The notes below the pieces were generated by a model, which was not told the DNA's origin, searched no databases, and saw nothing but the letters and a program-made list of their open reading frames with translations. The position numbers and the translations under genes are program-made. Positions 26,273 to 36,421 of a stretch of DNA of 64,000 nucleotides are shown here, piece after piece. The stretch is from positions 1 to 64,000 of the forward strand of contig NZ_JAHCMB010000139.1 in the NCBI RefSeq assembly GCF_019904155.1, read 5' to 3'. The DNA is from Paenibacillus sinensis. Its GTDB lineage: Bacteria; Bacillota; Bacilli; Paenibacillales; Paenibacillaceae. Every line of letters starts with the position of its first letter. The stretch's first letter is position 1.

Positions 26273-27661
26273 TCAGTTCGAACCTTCCCGTCCCTTCAAA
26301 TAATCGGCGAGTGCGTAGCCGACCTTGTAAATATCGCCAGCCCCCATGGTGATGACCAGATCGCCTGAAGCTACACGGCTCTTCAAATCGGCGAGAACCT
26401 CATCCTTGGCAGCCAGGTAGCGGGCAGCAGGATTGCTGTTCTGGACGATCAGTTCCGCCAGCTTGGCGGAGGTCACACCTTCGATTTGCTTCTCGCCAGC
26501 AGGCGAATAAATATCAGTGATGATCACTTCGTCCGCATCGCCGAAAGCCCGGCTGAATGCGTCGAGGAGAAAGAAGGTGCGGGTATAGCGCTGTGGCTGG
26601 AAGACCGCGATGATCCGCTTGCCTGTCGCCTTGGCCGCACTGATTGTGGCTTGAATTTCAGTCGGATGATGGGCATAATCATCGATCACCAGAATGCCGT
26701 CCGTCTCGCCGAGCACCTGGAACCGTCTTTTGGCACCGTTGAATTTAACAATAGCTGCCGCGATATCCTCGAACTGCAGCCCGGCTTTCAGGCAGGCAAT
26801 AACTGTAGCCATCGCGTTATAGACATTATGCTGGCCGGGCACGGACAGCCGGATCCGTCCCAGCTGCTCGCCCTTATGATTCATCGTAAAAGAAACCTGA
26901 CGGTCGCCCAGCACGATATCGGAGGCGTTGTAGTCCGCCGCCTCGGAACGAATGCCAAAGGTCGTCACCGAAGTGTTCACCTTCGGAAGCAAAGAAATCA
27001 CCGTCTCATCATCCGCGCATACAATGTTGGTGCCGTCTTCCCGAAGCTGGCTCATGAACTGCGCATAAGCGCCCTTCAGCCGTTCGAAATCGCCGCCGTA
27101 GTTCTCCAGATGATCGGCTTCGATATTCGTGACGATCGCAAGCCACGGGTGATATTGCAGGAAGGAACCGTCGCTTTCGTCGGCCTCGGCCACGACAAAT
27201 TCACCTTGTCCGGCCTTGGCGTTCGTGCCTACGTTCATGATCTCCCCGCCGATAATATAAGTAGGATCGACCCCGCACTCCTCCATGACCAGCGCAATCA
27301 TCGAGGATGTGGTCGTCTTGCCGTGCGCACCGGCAACCGCAACGCCCTTGCGCTGATTAAGCAGGCGGGCCAGCATTTGGGAGCGGTGCAGGACCGGGAT
27401 GTTCAGCCGCTCCGCCTCGACGCGCTCCACATTATCCTTGGGGAGAGCCGTGGAATAAACAACAAGATCGGCTCCCTTTACCTGCTCCGCCGTATGTCCG
27501 ATATATACTTTCGCGCCTTTGGCGATAAGCTTCTCCGTCAATTCCTGAGCGGCCACATCTGAGCCTGTTACGTTATACCCCATCTCCAGCATAACGCGGG
27601 CAATAGCGCTCATCCCATAACCGCCAATTCCTATAAAATGAACTCGTTCCGTCGTATCCAA
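26273..27661 (-). CDS. murC: UDP-N-acetylmuramate--L-alanine ligase
   Basis: This 462-residue Mur ligase adds L-alanine to UDP-MurNAc in peptidoglycan precursor synthesis. It has the N-terminal GIGGYGMS loop, ATP loop GAHGKTTTSS and the conserved DDYAHHPTEI segment. The TTG at 27661 is chosen because it gives MDTTERVHFIGIGG, right for the family; the longer frame runs into folC. A weak AAGGCTGGTG lies upstream and overlaps the folC stop. It starts 7 bases after folC. Confidence 0.93.
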   Translation of the reverse strand: MDTTERVHFIGIGGYGMSAIARVMLEMGYNVTGSDVAAQELTEKLIAKGAKVYIGHTAEQVKGADLVVYSTALPKDNVERVEAERLNIPVLHRSQMLARLLNQRKGVAVAGAHGKTTTSSMIALVMEECGVDPTYIIGGEIMNVGTNAKAGQGEFVVAEADESDGSFLQYHPWLAIVTNIEADHLENYGGDFERLKGAYAQFMSQLREDGTNIVCADDETVISLLPKVNTSVTTFGIRSEAADYNASDIVLGDRQVSFTMNHKGEQLGRIRLSVPGQHNVYNAMATVIACLKAGLQFEDIAAAIVKFNGAKRRFQVLGETDGILVIDDYAHHPTEIQATISAAKATGKRIIAVFQPQRYTRTFFLLDAFSRAFGDADEVIITDIYSPAGEKQIEGVTSAKLAELIVQNSNPAARYLAAKDEVLADLKSRVASGDLVITMGAGDIYKVGYALADYLKGREGSN

Positions 27662-27668
27662 CCGTTTG

Positions 27669-29048
27669 TCACCAGCCTTTTTCAGAATCGGGTTGCCGCA
27701 AAAGCGCGCTTCGCACATCGGCGATCAGGTAAAGCGTACCGGAGACGACCGCCAAATCCTCATCGTCTGTTATCGACTTCAGACGCTGCAGTGCTTGATC
27801 CCAATCGTGCTCCACCACTATCTCCAAGTGCTCCTTGGCGTAGTTCTCCCGCAGACTCTCCGCGATTGACTGAAGGTGTTCAGCGTCCATTTTCTTCCGG
27901 AAATCCGGCTCGGTCAGGATGAGCGTATCCACTATAGGAAGTATATGCTTGAAGTACGACTCGTGATGCTTGTTTGACAGCATACCCATCAATAAATTTA
28001 ATTTTCGATACTTGTAAAATTTCGGCAGGCTCGCCGCCAGCACCTGCGCCCCCTCGGGGTTATGCGCACCGTCAAGCACGATCCGGGGAGAGCCCGGAAT
28101 CTCTTCCAGTCTTCCCGCCCAGAACGTCTTGCGGAAGCCCGCCTTGAGGTCCTCATCCTCCAGGATGAACGCCATATACTGGCGCAGCACTTCAAGGGCC
28201 ATCATGGCTCCCGCTGCATTAGCAATCTGATGCTCGCCCTTCATCGCGATGGACAGGTCGATAGAACGAAAAGGGCCATCAAAAATGAAGGACTGCAGCC
28301 CGTCCTGCTGAACGCCTTCGCTGCGGCAGGCAAACTGCTCGCCCGCCAGATACAGCGTGGACTTGCAGGAAGCGGCCTTCTCCTTCAGAACGGCGACCGC
28401 CTCCGGCTGCGAAACGCAGCTGACGGCAGGAACGCCGGGCTTGATGATGCCCGCTTTTTCAAAAGCGATCTGTTCCAGGGTATCCCCCAGAACATCGGTA
28501 TGATCATAGCCCACGTTCGTTATGATTGAGACAATCGGGGTAACGATGTTCGTTACATCCATCCTTCCCCCGAGCCCTGTCTCCCATACGACGACGTCGG
28601 GATAGCAGACCTCCGCATAATAGAGGATTGCCAGCGCCGTGGACACCTCGAACATGGTGGGCGAACCCAGCTCCGTTGCGGCGATTTCCTCCACCAGTGG
28701 ATAAAGACGGTTCGCGAGCATGGTCAGCGTCTCTTCGGGAATGTCCTCGCCGTTATACTGAAACCGGTTCGTGAATTTCGTAATGTACGGCGAGGTGAAG
28801 GTTCCGACGGAGTAACCGCATTGTCTCAGCACAGATGTCAAAAACGCACAGGTCGAGCCTTTGCCGTTCGTTCCCGCGACATGAATGAATTTCAGCCTGC
28901 GGTGAGGATGGCCGAGGTATTCCATCAGCTTCTCAATCCGGTCCAGGCCGGGCCGGATACCAAACGGGATCAAGCCGTTGATCCAGTTCACTGCTTCCGT
29001 GTATGTGTGCAAGGGGGCCGCAGCAGAGGCCCCGCTAATCTCTTCCAT
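27669..29048 (-). CDS. folC: Bifunctional folylpolyglutamate/dihydrofolate synthase
   Basis: This 459-residue ligase makes dihydrofolate and adds glutamate tails to folates. ATP loop GTNGKGSTCAF lies near residue 60, and LGGRMDVTN and the C-terminal LDGAHNPEG motifs are present. It begins 5 bases after valS with GGGGATAAGG upstream, so valS, folC and murC form one operon. Confidence 0.95.
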   Translation of the reverse strand: MEEISGASAAAPLHTYTEAVNWINGLIPFGIRPGLDRIEKLMEYLGHPHRRLKFIHVAGTNGKGSTCAFLTSVLRQCGYSVGTFTSPYITKFTNRFQYNGEDIPEETLTMLANRLYPLVEEIAATELGSPTMFEVSTALAILYYAEVCYPDVVVWETGLGGRMDVTNIVTPIVSIITNVGYDHTDVLGDTLEQIAFEKAGIIKPGVPAVSCVSQPEAVAVLKEKAASCKSTLYLAGEQFACRSEGVQQDGLQSFIFDGPFRSIDLSIAMKGEHQIANAAGAMMALEVLRQYMAFILEDEDLKAGFRKTFWAGRLEEIPGSPRIVLDGAHNPEGAQVLAASLPKFYKYRKLNLLMGMLSNKHHESYFKHILPIVDTLILTEPDFRKKMDAEHLQSIAESLRENYAKEHLEIVVEHDWDQALQRLKSITDDEDLAVVSGTLYLIADVRSALLRQPDSEKGW

Positions 29049-29053
29049 AATCC

Positions 29054-31768
29054 TTATCCCCTCAGCTCGGCAATGCGGGCCAGCACCTTCTCGCGCTTGG
29101 CCGAATAATCGGCCATCTTCGCCCGCTCCTCTTCGATGACTTTGGCCGGCGCCTTGGAGACGAAGCCGGGGTTGCCGAGTTTTTTCTCGACGCGCTCCAC
29201 TTCGCTGCTCAGCGTCTGCACTTCTTTTTCAAGCCGCTTGATTTCCTGCTCGATATCGATCAGTCCCGACAGCGGAAGCAGCAGCTCGGCCCCCGTAACC
29301 ACGGCGGACATCACCTTCTCCGGAGCTTCCGGATTCAGGCCCGCCACATAGGAAGATGTATTTGCGAACCGGCTGATATACGCTCCGTTGCGCTCGATGA
29401 TCGCCAGCGTCTCCGGACTGCCGGCTTTGACGATCAGCTCGACCTTCTTGCTCATCGGCACATTGACCTCGGCGCGAATGTTGCGAACCGCGCGGATCAT
29501 ATCCATCAGCAGGTTCATTTCCGCCTCTGCGTCCGCATTCTCCAGGCCCGGATCGTATTCCGGCCAGGAAGCCAGCGTAATGGTCTTGCCTTCATGCGGC
29601 AGATGCTGCCAGATTTCCTCCGAAATGTACGGCATGAACGGATGAATCAGACGCAGTGTGCGGTCCAGCACATAGGCCAGAACGGACTGGGTGCTGCGCT
29701 TGGCCTCGGCATTCTCGCCGTAGAGCGACAGCTTCGCGAACTCGATATACCAGTCGCAGAGATCGTCCCAGATGAAATTGTAGAGCAGCCGGCCGGTCTC
29801 GCCGAAATCATACGCATTAATGAGACGCGAAACATCGCGGGAAGTTTCGTTCAGGCGATGCAGAATCCAGCGGTCGGCGGTTCCCAGCTCGCCTGTGATG
29901 TCGATATCTTCGTAGGCAACGCCCTCCAGATTCATCAGCGCGAAGCGGGAAGCGTTCCAGATCTTGTTGGCAAAATTACGCGCCTGCTCAACCTTCTCCC
30001 AGCGGAAGCGCAAATCCTGTCCCGGCGTGCTGCCCGTCGAAATCATGTAGCGCATGGCGTCCGCGCCGTACTTCTCGATAACTTCAAGCGGATCTACGCC
30101 GTTGCCGAGCGATTTGGACATTTTGCGGCCTTCCGCATCGCGGACAAGACCGTGAATGAGAACGTCGGCGAACGGCTTCTCGCCGGTGAATTCCAGCGCC
30201 GTGAAGATCATCCGCGCCACCCAGAAGTAGATGATGTCATAGCCGGTTACCAGCACATCGGTCGGGTAGTAGCGCTTCATGTCTTCGCTGTCCTCCGGCC
30301 AGCCGAGCGTCGAGAACGGCCACAGGCCGGAGCTGAACCAGGTGTCGAGTACATCCTCGTCCTGCTTGAGGTCCGTCAGACCGCTGATCCGCTTCGCTTC
30401 TTCCTCATCGCGGGCAACGACCATTTCCCCGGTTGATTCGGAATACCAGGCCGGAATGCGGTGGCCCCACCACAGCTGGCGGGAAATACACCAGTCGCGT
30501 ACATTCTCGATCCAGTGGAGGTAGATCTTCTCGAACCGGTCCGGAACGAAGTTAACGCCCGTGCCGTCCTTTTGTGCCTTGATCGCAGCTTCGGCCAGCG
30601 GCTGCATCGCTACGAACCACTGGGTCGACAGATACGGCTCAACTACGGCGCCGGAGCGCTCGCTGTGTCCAACCTGATGCACATGATCCTCGATCGAGAT
30701 CAGCACGCCCTGCTCTTTGAGGTCCGCGACGATCTTCTTGCGGCAATCGCTGCGGTCCAGCCCCTGATAAGGACCGGCTTCGGCGTTCATCGTGCCGGTT
30801 TCGTCCATGACGACGATCTGCGGCAGATTATGGCGCTGGCCGACTTCGAAGTCGTTCGGATCGTGGGCCGGGGTGATTTTCACCGCGCCGCTGCCGAACT
30901 CTTTTTCCACATATTCATCTGCAATAACCGGGATCTCGCGGCCAACGATTGGCAGAACAAGCGTCTTGCCGATCATGTCCTTGTACCGCTCATCCTCCGG
31001 ATGAACCGCCACAGCCGTATCGCCGAGCATCGTCTCCGGACGCGTTGTCGCCACAGTGATGTACCCGCTGCCGTCTTTCAACGGATAACGCAGATGATAA
31101 AGATGCCCGTTGACTTCCTTGTACTCAACCTCGATGTCGGACAGCGCCGTGCGGGCCGCCGGGTCCCAGTTGATAATGCGCTTGCCGCGGTAGATGAGAC
31201 CCTTCTCATACAATTTCACGAACACTTCACGAACCGCCTTCGACAAGCCCTCGTCCAATGTGAACCGTTCTCGGCTGTAGTCGAGCGACAGGCCCATTTT
31301 GGCCCACTGCTCATGAATGGTTTCGGCGTACTGATCCTTCCATGCCCAGACCTGATCGAGGAATTTCTCGCGTCCGAGGTCATAGCGTGAAATGCCCTGC
31401 TCGCGGAGCTTCTGCTCCACCTTCGTCTGGGTCGCGATGCCCGCATGGTCCGTACCCGGCAGCCAGAGCGTATCGTAGCCCTGCATCCGCTTCGTGCGGA
31501 TCAGAATATCCTGCAGCGTGAAGTCGAGCGCATGCCCGATATGCAGCATCCCCGTTACATTAGGGGGCGGAATCACAATCGTATACGGCTTCGCTTCAGG
31601 ACGCTGTCCGGCGCGGAAGAAGCCCTCTTCCATCCAATACGGATACCATTTCTGTTCGGCGGCTCTCGGATCGTAGGTTGTCGGCATACCGCCGCCGGCA
31701 GTGCCGCCTGTCGTCTCTCCCGACTGCTTAATCTCCGGCTGCGCCGAAGTCAAAGATTGTTCTGTCAT
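29054..31768 (-). CDS. valS: Valyl-tRNA synthetase
   Basis: This 904-residue class I synthetase has HIGH (LHIGHALDF), KMSKS ([10 protein letters not shown]) and the CP1 editing domain (about 195-350). A C-terminal coiled coil (about 840-900) contacts tRNA. The ATG at 31768 follows GGAGGG; the frame upstream runs through the T-box leader and is not translated. An N-terminal low-complexity extension (about 25 residues, G/T-rich) is present. Expression is controlled by the T-box upstream. Confidence 0.97.
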   Translation of the reverse strand: MTEQSLTSAQPEIKQSGETTGGTAGGGMPTTYDPRAAEQKWYPYWMEEGFFRAGQRPEAKPYTIVIPPPNVTGMLHIGHALDFTLQDILIRTKRMQGYDTLWLPGTDHAGIATQTKVEQKLREQGISRYDLGREKFLDQVWAWKDQYAETIHEQWAKMGLSLDYSRERFTLDEGLSKAVREVFVKLYEKGLIYRGKRIINWDPAARTALSDIEVEYKEVNGHLYHLRYPLKDGSGYITVATTRPETMLGDTAVAVHPEDERYKDMIGKTLVLPIVGREIPVIADEYVEKEFGSGAVKITPAHDPNDFEVGQRHNLPQIVVMDETGTMNAEAGPYQGLDRSDCRKKIVADLKEQGVLISIEDHVHQVGHSERSGAVVEPYLSTQWFVAMQPLAEAAIKAQKDGTGVNFVPDRFEKIYLHWIENVRDWCISRQLWWGHRIPAWYSESTGEMVVARDEEEAKRISGLTDLKQDEDVLDTWFSSGLWPFSTLGWPEDSEDMKRYYPTDVLVTGYDIIYFWVARMIFTALEFTGEKPFADVLIHGLVRDAEGRKMSKSLGNGVDPLEVIEKYGADAMRYMISTGSTPGQDLRFRWEKVEQARNFANKIWNASRFALMNLEGVAYEDIDITGELGTADRWILHRLNETSRDVSRLINAYDFGETGRLLYNFIWDDLCDWYIEFAKLSLYGENAEAKRSTQSVLAYVLDRTLRLIHPFMPYISEEIWQHLPHEGKTITLASWPEYDPGLENADAEAEMNLLMDMIRAVRNIRAEVNVPMSKKVELIVKAGSPETLAIIERNGAYISRFANTSSYVAGLNPEAPEKVMSAVVTGAELLLPLSGLIDIEQEIKRLEKEVQTLSSEVERVEKKLGNPGFVSKAPAKVIEEERAKMADYSAKREKVLARIAELRG

Positions 31769-31830
31769 GATTGATTCCCTCCGTAAGTTTGAAACTTGAT
31801 TCCTGCAAGGCTGGCAGCCCTCAGAAAAAC

Positions 31831-32140
31831 AAAAAGACCCTTCGTCCTCAAAGGACGAAAGGTCATTCTTTCGCGGTACCACCTTTGTTTCGCATGCAAT
31901 ACAAATCAAGGAATGCAAGCAGTCCTCTTGAACATGCGACACTTCATGCAGAAGTAACGGTCTGCGGCCGGCGGGTTCTAACCGGCTTCCTCACGGAATC
32001 CTCCGGCTCAAACGCGCGACTCCAGGGCGACTTCGGCTGTCATTATCCTGCGGGGGCTCACAGCTGCTGCTCTCCGCTCTCTGAAAGGGCTGACCGCCTA
32101 CTCTTCCCGTTCCCAGTCTTTACGTACTTTCGGCTTATTA
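31831..32140 (-). promoter_or_regulatory. T-box leader (valine) of valS
   Basis: The minus strand has the T-box sequence AAAGGTGGTACCGCG (31872-31886) and, just after it, a terminator stem with CGTCC/GGACG followed by TTTTTG (31831-31864). Stem I lies further upstream, beginning about 32125 with GGGAAGAGTA. Uncharged tRNA-Val would favour the antiterminator. The specifier is probably a GUN codon, but I could not decide between GUC and GUU by eye. Confidence 0.93.
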
Positions 32141-32146
32141 CCTTAC

Positions 32147-32175
32147 ATCATACAATTTGCTTACGCCCTAGTCAA
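32147..32175 (-). promoter_or_regulatory. SigA promoter of valS
   Basis: The minus strand reads TTGACT-N17-TATGAT directly upstream of the T-box leader, with a start site near 32140. Confidence 0.75.
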
Positions 32176-32186
32176 CCAAGAAGAGC

Positions 32187-33587
32187 CTATTTTCCCACAG
32201 GGCCCCTTTTTTCCTTCAGGTCCTCAAACAACCGGAGTGTGGCTTCCTTGTCTTTATAGTTGAACACGACGGTCTGATCCGTCAGACGGATGACGATATA
32301 TGGCGGAGAATCTTTGTATACATACAATCGGGCCGTTCCCCACTCCTTCAGCTTGAAGTGACCGCGGGCGTACGTATCGGTGGATACCCCGTTGACCCGT
32401 CTGCCCGAGGGGAGGGTGTCCGCAAGAGCAATATCCTGAACCTGATCCAGCGAAAAAGAATAGCCGTAGCTCGGACTCTCTACTCTCACCTCTCCATTGG
32501 CATTTATGCTCATGGCAGGTTTCATCCAATCTTCCCGGACGGTGAAAATCGATATCCCCGCTATCAGCAAGACCACGAACGCAGCGGTGATTCCCATGAA
32601 CAGCCTTCCGCCCCGGGACGCCATATTGAGTGTCAGGCCGATCCCGCCCCGCTTCGGAACCATCATGCTGCGGTCGTCCGGATTGTAATACCAAAGACCA
32701 TTAACCCAGTACTCGTCGTCATCGGTAATGAATGGCTGCTCCGCCGACTTCTCCAGCTCGAGCTGCCACTTCTTCGCCTGATGATCCGTATACGCGGCGC
32801 CGGCGAAGGGTACGGCAATCTGGATACCCAATACGATGTACCAGACGGTGTCCAGATATGCAGCTTCCTGCAGTCCGGTCCATACGGCAAAGGCAGCGAA
32901 GATGGCGTCCAGCAGCGCAAGCCCGAGAAAGAGAAAGGACCATGTCCGGCGCTGGGCCCTGTTCAGCGCTGCATTGATGGCGCTGTCGGCACTGTAAGCC
33001 CGGGTACGCATCCGGCGAATCGCCAGGGACACCAGAAACAACAGCAGCGTCACGCCCGCGGCCTGGACGGCCAGGTATGTCCCCGTATCCTGCGAACCGC
33101 GCACGGCGTAACAGATGGCCGCCAGGGATACCAGCAGGGGAACGGCGAACCAGCCAGGCGATACGGTCAGCCGGCTCTTCTGCAGAATCAGCGTAGTATC
33201 GGCTCGAACGACGCGCCGTTCGCCAAGGCTCCAGCCTTTGGCCTGCTTGATCTGCGAAGCCGAGCGGTGACTGGCGGCGAACAGCTTGTAGCCGGCAGTA
33301 AGGAAGACAACAAGCCAAACCCACCAATACACGAAGACCAGTGAGAACATGTCCCTGAGCGCTAACATCGGCAGCAGAAGCAGCACGCCCACTGCAATCA
33401 GCGCCAGGTTGTTCCGACGAAGACGGGCTCTCAGCATTTGTACTTCCTCCGAATCCGCTGCATCCTTCGGGAAGCCGATGCCCAGGACGATTACGCCGCC
33501 CGGCACCTGCATCCTGCCCCCATAGATTAGCTGAGTGACCGCAAGGATAAACAGGGCTATCAATATGAATAGAACGACTAGGCTCAC
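32187..33587 (-). CDS. Multipass membrane protein, DUF5808-like
   Basis: This 466-residue protein has about eight to nine hydrophobic segments. A soluble segment (about 295-330) contains DDEYWVNGLWYYNPDDRSM, the signature of DUF5808, and a further helix is followed by a C-terminal soluble domain (about 375-460) that resembles bacterial PH-like folds. Its function is unknown. The GTG start follows AAGGGGG by about 8 bases. It begins 16 bases after the gntR gene, a pairing often seen in Bacillales, so it is likely to be under the control of that regulator. Confidence 0.7.
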   Translation of the reverse strand: MSLVVLFILIALFILAVTQLIYGGRMQVPGGVIVLGIGFPKDAADSEEVQMLRARLRRNNLALIAVGVLLLLPMLALRDMFSLVFVYWWVWLVVFLTAGYKLFAASHRSASQIKQAKGWSLGERRVVRADTTLILQKSRLTVSPGWFAVPLLVSLAAICYAVRGSQDTGTYLAVQAAGVTLLLFLVSLAIRRMRTRAYSADSAINAALNRAQRRTWSFLFLGLALLDAIFAAFAVWTGLQEAAYLDTVWYIVLGIQIAVPFAGAAYTDHQAKKWQLELEKSAEQPFITDDDEYWVNGLWYYNPDDRSMMVPKRGGIGLTLNMASRGGRLFMGITAAFVVLLIAGISIFTVREDWMKPAMSINANGEVRVESPSYGYSFSLDQVQDIALADTLPSGRRVNGVSTDTYARGHFKLKEWGTARLYVYKDSPPYIVIRLTDQTVVFNYKDKEATLRLFEDLKEKRGPVGK

Positions 33588-33603
33588 TTAGAGAACCCCC
33601 TTT

Positions 33604-33999
33604 CTATTCCGTCAGCGTCTGCCGGCCTGCGGCAAGAGCTGCAAAGATTCCGCTGCACATGCTCTGGAACTCCTGACGGCCGATGCCCTTCAGCGCGGCT
33701 TCACTGATGACAAGGGTCAGCTCGCGTTCCAGCTTCTCCTTGTATACCGTGTCGCCTCCATCCGGCCTTGTTACTGCCGCGCCATGCCTGCGGTCGATGG
33801 ACAGGAAGCCTTCGTTCTTCAGAATGGCATAGGCCTTGTTGACGGTCATCACATTTACGCCGAGCTCCTGAGCCAGCTGCCTGATGGTCGGAAGTCTCTC
33901 TCCGTCCTGCAGCTCTCCTCTTCCGATCGCCACGACAATGGCATTTCGCAGCTGGACATAAATCGGGGTATCGCTCTTGAAATCCAGGGTAAGGATCAT
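33604..33999 (-). CDS. GntR-family transcriptional regulator, YtrA subgroup
   Basis: This 131-residue protein has a winged-helix domain (about 10-75, IYVQLRNAIVVAIGRGELQ and QLAQELGVNVMTVNKAY) and only a short helical C-terminus, which places it in the YtrA/YhcF-like subgroup. It precedes a membrane protein gene. A strong inverted repeat covers its own promoter, so it probably represses itself and the downstream gene. Confidence 0.85.
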   Translation of the reverse strand: MILTLDFKSDTPIYVQLRNAIVVAIGRGELQDGERLPTIRQLAQELGVNVMTVNKAYAILKNEGFLSIDRRHGAAVTRPDGGDTVYKEKLERELTLVISEAALKGIGRQEFQSMCSGIFAALAAGRQTLTE

Positions 34000-34021
34000 G
34001 GGGTGCCTCCGAAAATTCAGT

Positions 34022-34054
34022 ATTATTTGTATTAATGTATATAATACAAATAAT
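34022..34054. promoter_or_regulatory. Palindromic operator upstream of gntR
   Basis: A perfect 12-bp inverted repeat, ATTATTTGTATT / AATACAAATAAT, has a 9-base spacer. It overlaps the -10 box of the gntR promoter and is the likely binding site of the GntR protein. Confidence 0.65.
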
Positions 34055-34069
34055 TCTTAAATTCCGCAA
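34041..34069 (-). promoter_or_regulatory. SigA promoter of gntR-membrane protein operon
   Basis: The minus strand reads TTGCGG-N17-TATTAT, 42 bases upstream of the gntR ATG, with the -10 inside the palindrome. Confidence 0.6.
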
Positions 34070-34102
34070 CCTGCCGCCAAGCCCTTTTTTGGCCTTAGAC
34101 AG

Positions 34103-34130
34103 CAAAAATCCCGGCCTTGTTGGACCGGGA
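34103..34130 (-). terminator. Intrinsic terminator downstream of spoVID
   Basis: The minus strand has a TCCCGG / CCGGGA stem followed by TTTTTG. It lies about 110 bases past the spoVID stop. Confidence 0.75.
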
Positions 34131-34242
34131 CATGAATAGGATCTGCTGCACTTGCTGCACTCATCGATAGTGAGGTTACTGACGTTGAGAATTGTGAAAT
34201 ATGCAGGCTAAGAAATGTATAGATTGATGAAGTACACAGGCG

Positions 34243-35556
34243 TTATGGGATGTATAGAACCTGGCCTTCCTCCACGGTCTGCCCGGGCAGGCGGTTGTAC
34301 AGCACAAGCTCTCGAGTGCTCAGCTGATACTTCTCGGCGATGGAATCGAGCGTCTCCTCCCGCTGGACAATGCATAACCGTACCTTCCGGAAAGCCTCCG
34401 AGTCTTGGGTACGCATAAAGCGGCTCTTCCATTCGCGGTCATCCGATTTCTCAACCTCAGCATCCGGAACACGGGCTGCCGTCTTCTCCTCCGGCTGTTC
34501 CTCCGTCTCGTCTTGTCTGTGTCCGAAGGGGAGAAGGGAAGAGAAGGTCAGATGTTCACTGTCCTTGTTCACGTTCTCTTTTTTGCTGCCCAAGGCAATC
34601 TTCAGATTTGGTTTCTCCTCCGGGAGCACAGACTGCTCCGGCGTCACTATGGCTGTCTGTACAGCCTCTTCTTCCGGATCGCCAACTGAGGTGGAGGGCT
34701 CATCCTCAATGACGGCCAAGTCTCCTTTGTTCTCCGCTTCTTCTGCAGACTCCGCTGCCGCATTCTCCGCGCTTTCCGTCTTTTCCGCATTCCCTAAGCG
34801 TCCCCATTCACTGCCGGTTGCCGTCTTGCCCAGGTGTTCCCCGCTCCCTGCAGCTGCGTACCCGGCGGTTCCGGGCAGCTTCGCCGGTTCCTGGACCGTC
34901 TCTCTCTCAGACAAGCCGTCCGCTGCGTCTGCCCCCTCACCCCACTCGTCGCTCAGCGCCAATACTGGTTCTTCCTGCACCGCTTCCGGAGCCGCGGCAA
35001 CTCCATGGAACGAATGATCCTCCGGCTCTCCATCTTCCGTTGCGCCTTCGCCGAAGGTCCACACGGAATTCTCATACAGCTTGCCGCTGTCGTCTCCCGG
35101 ATTCTCCTGGTCTCTTCCTTCTTCTTCGCGGGCTTCATCCTCTTCGGGAGAGTAGACAACAGTATATTCCTCGCGCTGCCAGGCAGGAACGTTCCCTCCC
35201 CCCTCGATACCGCGCAGCGACAAGACGCCTGTAACATTGAGGCTCCGCATCGTCAGCAGATCGATATCAAAATTCTCAATTTCAACCCCGATTTCATCGA
35301 GTGAGCTGATACGGGTCAGCGGCACTGTGATTTCAACGGGAATGGAATGCTCCAGCTGCTGGGTGATGTCGTCTTCGCTCCGGTAAAGGCCTGTCAGCAC
35401 CAATTGTCCGTGCAGCTCCGCGCGGTCCTCGCGCTGGGTGACCTGAATATCGGGCAGCAGCTCAATTTCTTCCAGTTCGGCAATTCCCGGAAGGTCTTGA
35501 GGCAGATGAATGCGTTCATAAATGTCAAACCGCAGGCCGTGGGACTGGTCAAACAC
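34243..35556 (-). CDS. spoVID: Spore coat assembly protein SpoVID
   Basis: This 437-residue protein has an N-terminal beta-rich domain (about 1-145, VFDQSHGLRFDIYERIHLPQ) that resembles the coat-encasement region of SpoVID. A long acidic, low-complexity middle (about 150-370) follows, then a C-terminal LysM domain (about 392-437, VQREETLDSIAEKYQLSTRELVLYN). SpoVID links the coat to the spore surface and works with SafA, whose likely homologue lies at 596-2155. The GTG at 35556 follows AGGAGGAGG by 9 bases. Location next to hemL and hemB matches B. subtilis. Confidence 0.85.
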   Translation of the reverse strand: MFDQSHGLRFDIYERIHLPQDLPGIAELEEIELLPDIQVTQREDRAELHGQLVLTGLYRSEDDITQQLEHSIPVEITVPLTRISSLDEIGVEIENFDIDLLTMRSLNVTGVLSLRGIEGGGNVPAWQREEYTVVYSPEEDEAREEEGRDQENPGDDSGKLYENSVWTFGEGATEDGEPEDHSFHGVAAAPEAVQEEPVLALSDEWGEGADAADGLSERETVQEPAKLPGTAGYAAAGSGEHLGKTATGSEWGRLGNAEKTESAENAAAESAEEAENKGDLAVIEDEPSTSVGDPEEEAVQTAIVTPEQSVLPEEKPNLKIALGSKKENVNKDSEHLTFSSLLPFGHRQDETEEQPEEKTAARVPDAEVEKSDDREWKSRFMRTQDSEAFRKVRLCIVQREETLDSIAEKYQLSTRELVLYNRLPGQTVEEGQVLYIP

Positions 35557-35632
35557 GGGAAACGTCCTCCTCCTTGGCATAATCTGACTCCGGGACAGGC
35601 CCGGAGCGCAAGCCCAAAATGTTACTCCCCCT

Positions 35633-35662
35633 ATGTATATGCTCAGGGAATTGACGCATGAC
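35633..35662 (-). promoter_or_regulatory. Candidate SigE-type promoter of spoVID
   Basis: The minus strand shows GTCATGC and, 14 bases on, CATATACAT. This partly fits a mother-cell SigE promoter. The match is imperfect, so this is only a suggestion consistent with the gene's role. Confidence 0.3.
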
Positions 35663-35743
35663 ACCCGTTCGCGAAAAGCTCTTTTCCTGTCTCCTTCCAA
35701 CCTCTTCCCAATCCGCTCATCAGGATTTCCGCTTCGACTATCG

Positions 35744-35773
35744 CTGACAGCTCCATTTGGGGTACAATAGAAT
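35744..35773 (+). promoter_or_regulatory. SigA-type promoter of greA
   Basis: CTGACA-N18-TAGAAT lies 35 bases upstream of the greA ATG. Confidence 0.5.
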
Positions 35774-35807
35774 AAAATAGCCCAGAAAAATTGGAGTTGT
35801 GATCAAA

Positions 35808-36293
35808 ATGGCCAATAAGGAAGATGAAATCATTCTGACGCCGGAGGGCTACGCCCAGCTGGAAGAGGAACTGAAGGACCTTAAAACCGTGAAGCGCAAA
35901 GAGCTGGCCGAGCGTCTCAAGGTGGCAATCAGCTATGGGGACCTGAAGGAGAACAGCGAATATCACTCGGCCAAAGATGATCAGGCGTTCATGGAGACCC
36001 GGATCAAACAGCTTGAGAACATGCTGAAATACGCCCGCGTTGTCAACTCGGACAGTCTGGATGCAACTACGGTGAACGTCGGCTCCATCGTCGTGCTGAA
36101 TGACATCGAGTTCTCCGAACAGGTGGAATATCGTATTGTCAGTCCGGCCGAAGCCGATGTCGCTGCGAATAAAATCTCGTACGAAAGCCCGCTCGGCAAA
36201 GAACTGCTTGGCAAATCGGCAGGCAGCAGTATCAAGGTGGACGCCCCTGCCGGCCTGATCGAGTACGAGCTGCTGGAGATTCGCCTGGCTTAA
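35808..36293 (+). CDS. greA: Transcription elongation factor GreA
   Basis: This 161-residue factor rescues backtracked RNA polymerase. The N-terminal coiled coil (about 10-75) includes the acidic tip SYGDLKENSEYHSAK, and the C-terminal FKBP-like domain ends the protein. GGAG lies 11 bases before the ATG at 35808; an upstream GTG lies too close to it. It is a single-gene unit on the plus strand, facing rluA. Confidence 0.95.
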   Translation: MANKEDEIILTPEGYAQLEEELKDLKTVKRKELAERLKVAISYGDLKENSEYHSAKDDQAFMETRIKQLENMLKYARVVNSDSLDATTVNVGSIVVLNDIEFSEQVEYRIVSPAEADVAANKISYESPLGKELLGKSAGSSIKVDAPAGLIEYELLEIRLA

Positions 36294-36360
36294 CAATCGC
36301 TGTTCAGCGAGGAAAGAGAAGAACTGTCTAAGCGCAGCGCTTATCCATTCAAATCAGATA

Positions 36361-36411
36361 AAAAAGGATCAAAAGCGTACCGGACGGAAGGCCGGGGCTT
36401 TTGATCCTTTT
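36361..36411. terminator. Bidirectional terminator between greA and rluA
   Basis: A 15-bp stem (AAAAGGATCAAAAGC / GCTTTTGATCCTTTT) has A-rich and T-rich flanks on both sides, so it can end both convergent transcripts. Confidence 0.88.
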
Positions 36412-36421
36412 CGTTTATGCG

